Part shown: one piece after another, positions 19,181 to 19,227 of the stretch
Position numbering within the stretch: the stretch's first letter is position 1
Layout of the letters: each line of letters begins with the position of its first letter
Source of the DNA: Oehlia diaphana
Lineage: Eukaryota > Glomeromycota > Glomeromycetes > Glomerales > Glomeraceae
DNA length: 19,227 nt
Reading direction: 5' to 3'
Assembly: GCA_003833135.1 (NCBI GenBank)
Contig: QZLH01000072.1
Coordinates: 50,465 to 69,691 of the forward strand
Made by a program: the position numbers and the translations under genes
The notes under the pieces: model-generated
Databases searched by the model: none
What the model saw: only the letters and a program-made list of their open reading frames with translations
What the model was told of the DNA's origin: nothing

Positions 19181-19227
19181 TTTAAATATTTACAAGATTT
19201 GATGGAATTTTCATTGTCACTTCTCCC
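19181..19227 (-). CDS. Fragment of a second MFS transporter copy (exon 1 end and intron 1 start), cut by the window edge
   Basis: The last 47 bases are identical to 11004-11050. On the minus strand they give the end of exon 1 (GEVTMKIPSNL, bases 19227-19194) followed by the intron donor GTAAATATTTAAA. Both copies are preceded on the plus strand by a poly-A run. To the left I do not find the next exon (LLHKFTPSVW in the first copy), so within the window this copy stops in its intron. It may be a real tandem paralogue, a partial duplication or an assembly joining error through poly-A. Confidence 0.5.

Noticed and set aside
1..19227. tRNA, rRNA or other structured RNA genes
   Set aside because: I looked for GGTTCGA/GTTCAA-type T-arms with matching A-box and for rRNA-like blocks on both strands and found none that fold plausibly; a covariance-model scan would be decisive.

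Overview
This window looks like nuclear DNA of a very AT-rich fungus. The best fit is an arbuscular mycorrhizal fungus (Glomeromycotina, Rhizophagus-like). The evidence is: spliceosomal introns of about 70-240 nt with GT...AG ends; long A/T homopolymers and TA microsatellites; a Crinkler-type gene; a degraded member of a coiled-coil protein family that I recall as highly repeated in Rhizophagus; a secreted copper radical oxidase; and an ACS-family MFS transporter. No rRNA, tRNA, CRISPR array or bacterial operon was found. Species assignment is inference.

The left part (1 to about 8000) is a repeat-rich, gene-decay compartment. It begins with intergenic DNA holding an 11-bp minisatellite (49-135) and old diverged repeats. 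Next comes a minus-strand Crinkler pseudogene (2173-4300) with an N-terminal ubiquitin-like CRN domain, a clean intron, an AAA-ATPase-like domain and a PD-(D/E)XK nuclease domain, broken by many frameshifts. A plus-strand coiled-coil family pseudogene follows (5009 to about 6700), broken by one early 1-nt frameshift, two in-frame TGA codons and further stops. A roughly 100-bp foldback element, a possible retroelement scrap and a diverged direct repeat follow.

The right part (8600-17000) carries three well-preserved genes. A single-exon, signal-less zinc amidase of the peptidoglycan amidase type (8609-9310, +) has its last ~110 bp tandemly duplicated just downstream. It faces a six-exon ACS-family MFS transporter (9537-11322, -) whose third exon has a 1-nt frame problem. 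After about 3.5 kb of non-coding DNA lies a three-exon, secreted glyoxal oxidase-type copper radical oxidase (14875-16944, +) with all five active-site residues present.

The right end (16945-19227) is low-complexity intergenic DNA. Its last 47 bases exactly repeat 11004-11050, the exon 1/intron 1 border of the MFS gene. Either a second transporter copy begins beyond the window or the sequence has been joined wrongly there.

The three good genes do not form an obvious pathway. The most biologically suggestive is the amidase, because peptidoglycan is not a fungal polymer while these fungi can host intracellular bacteria.
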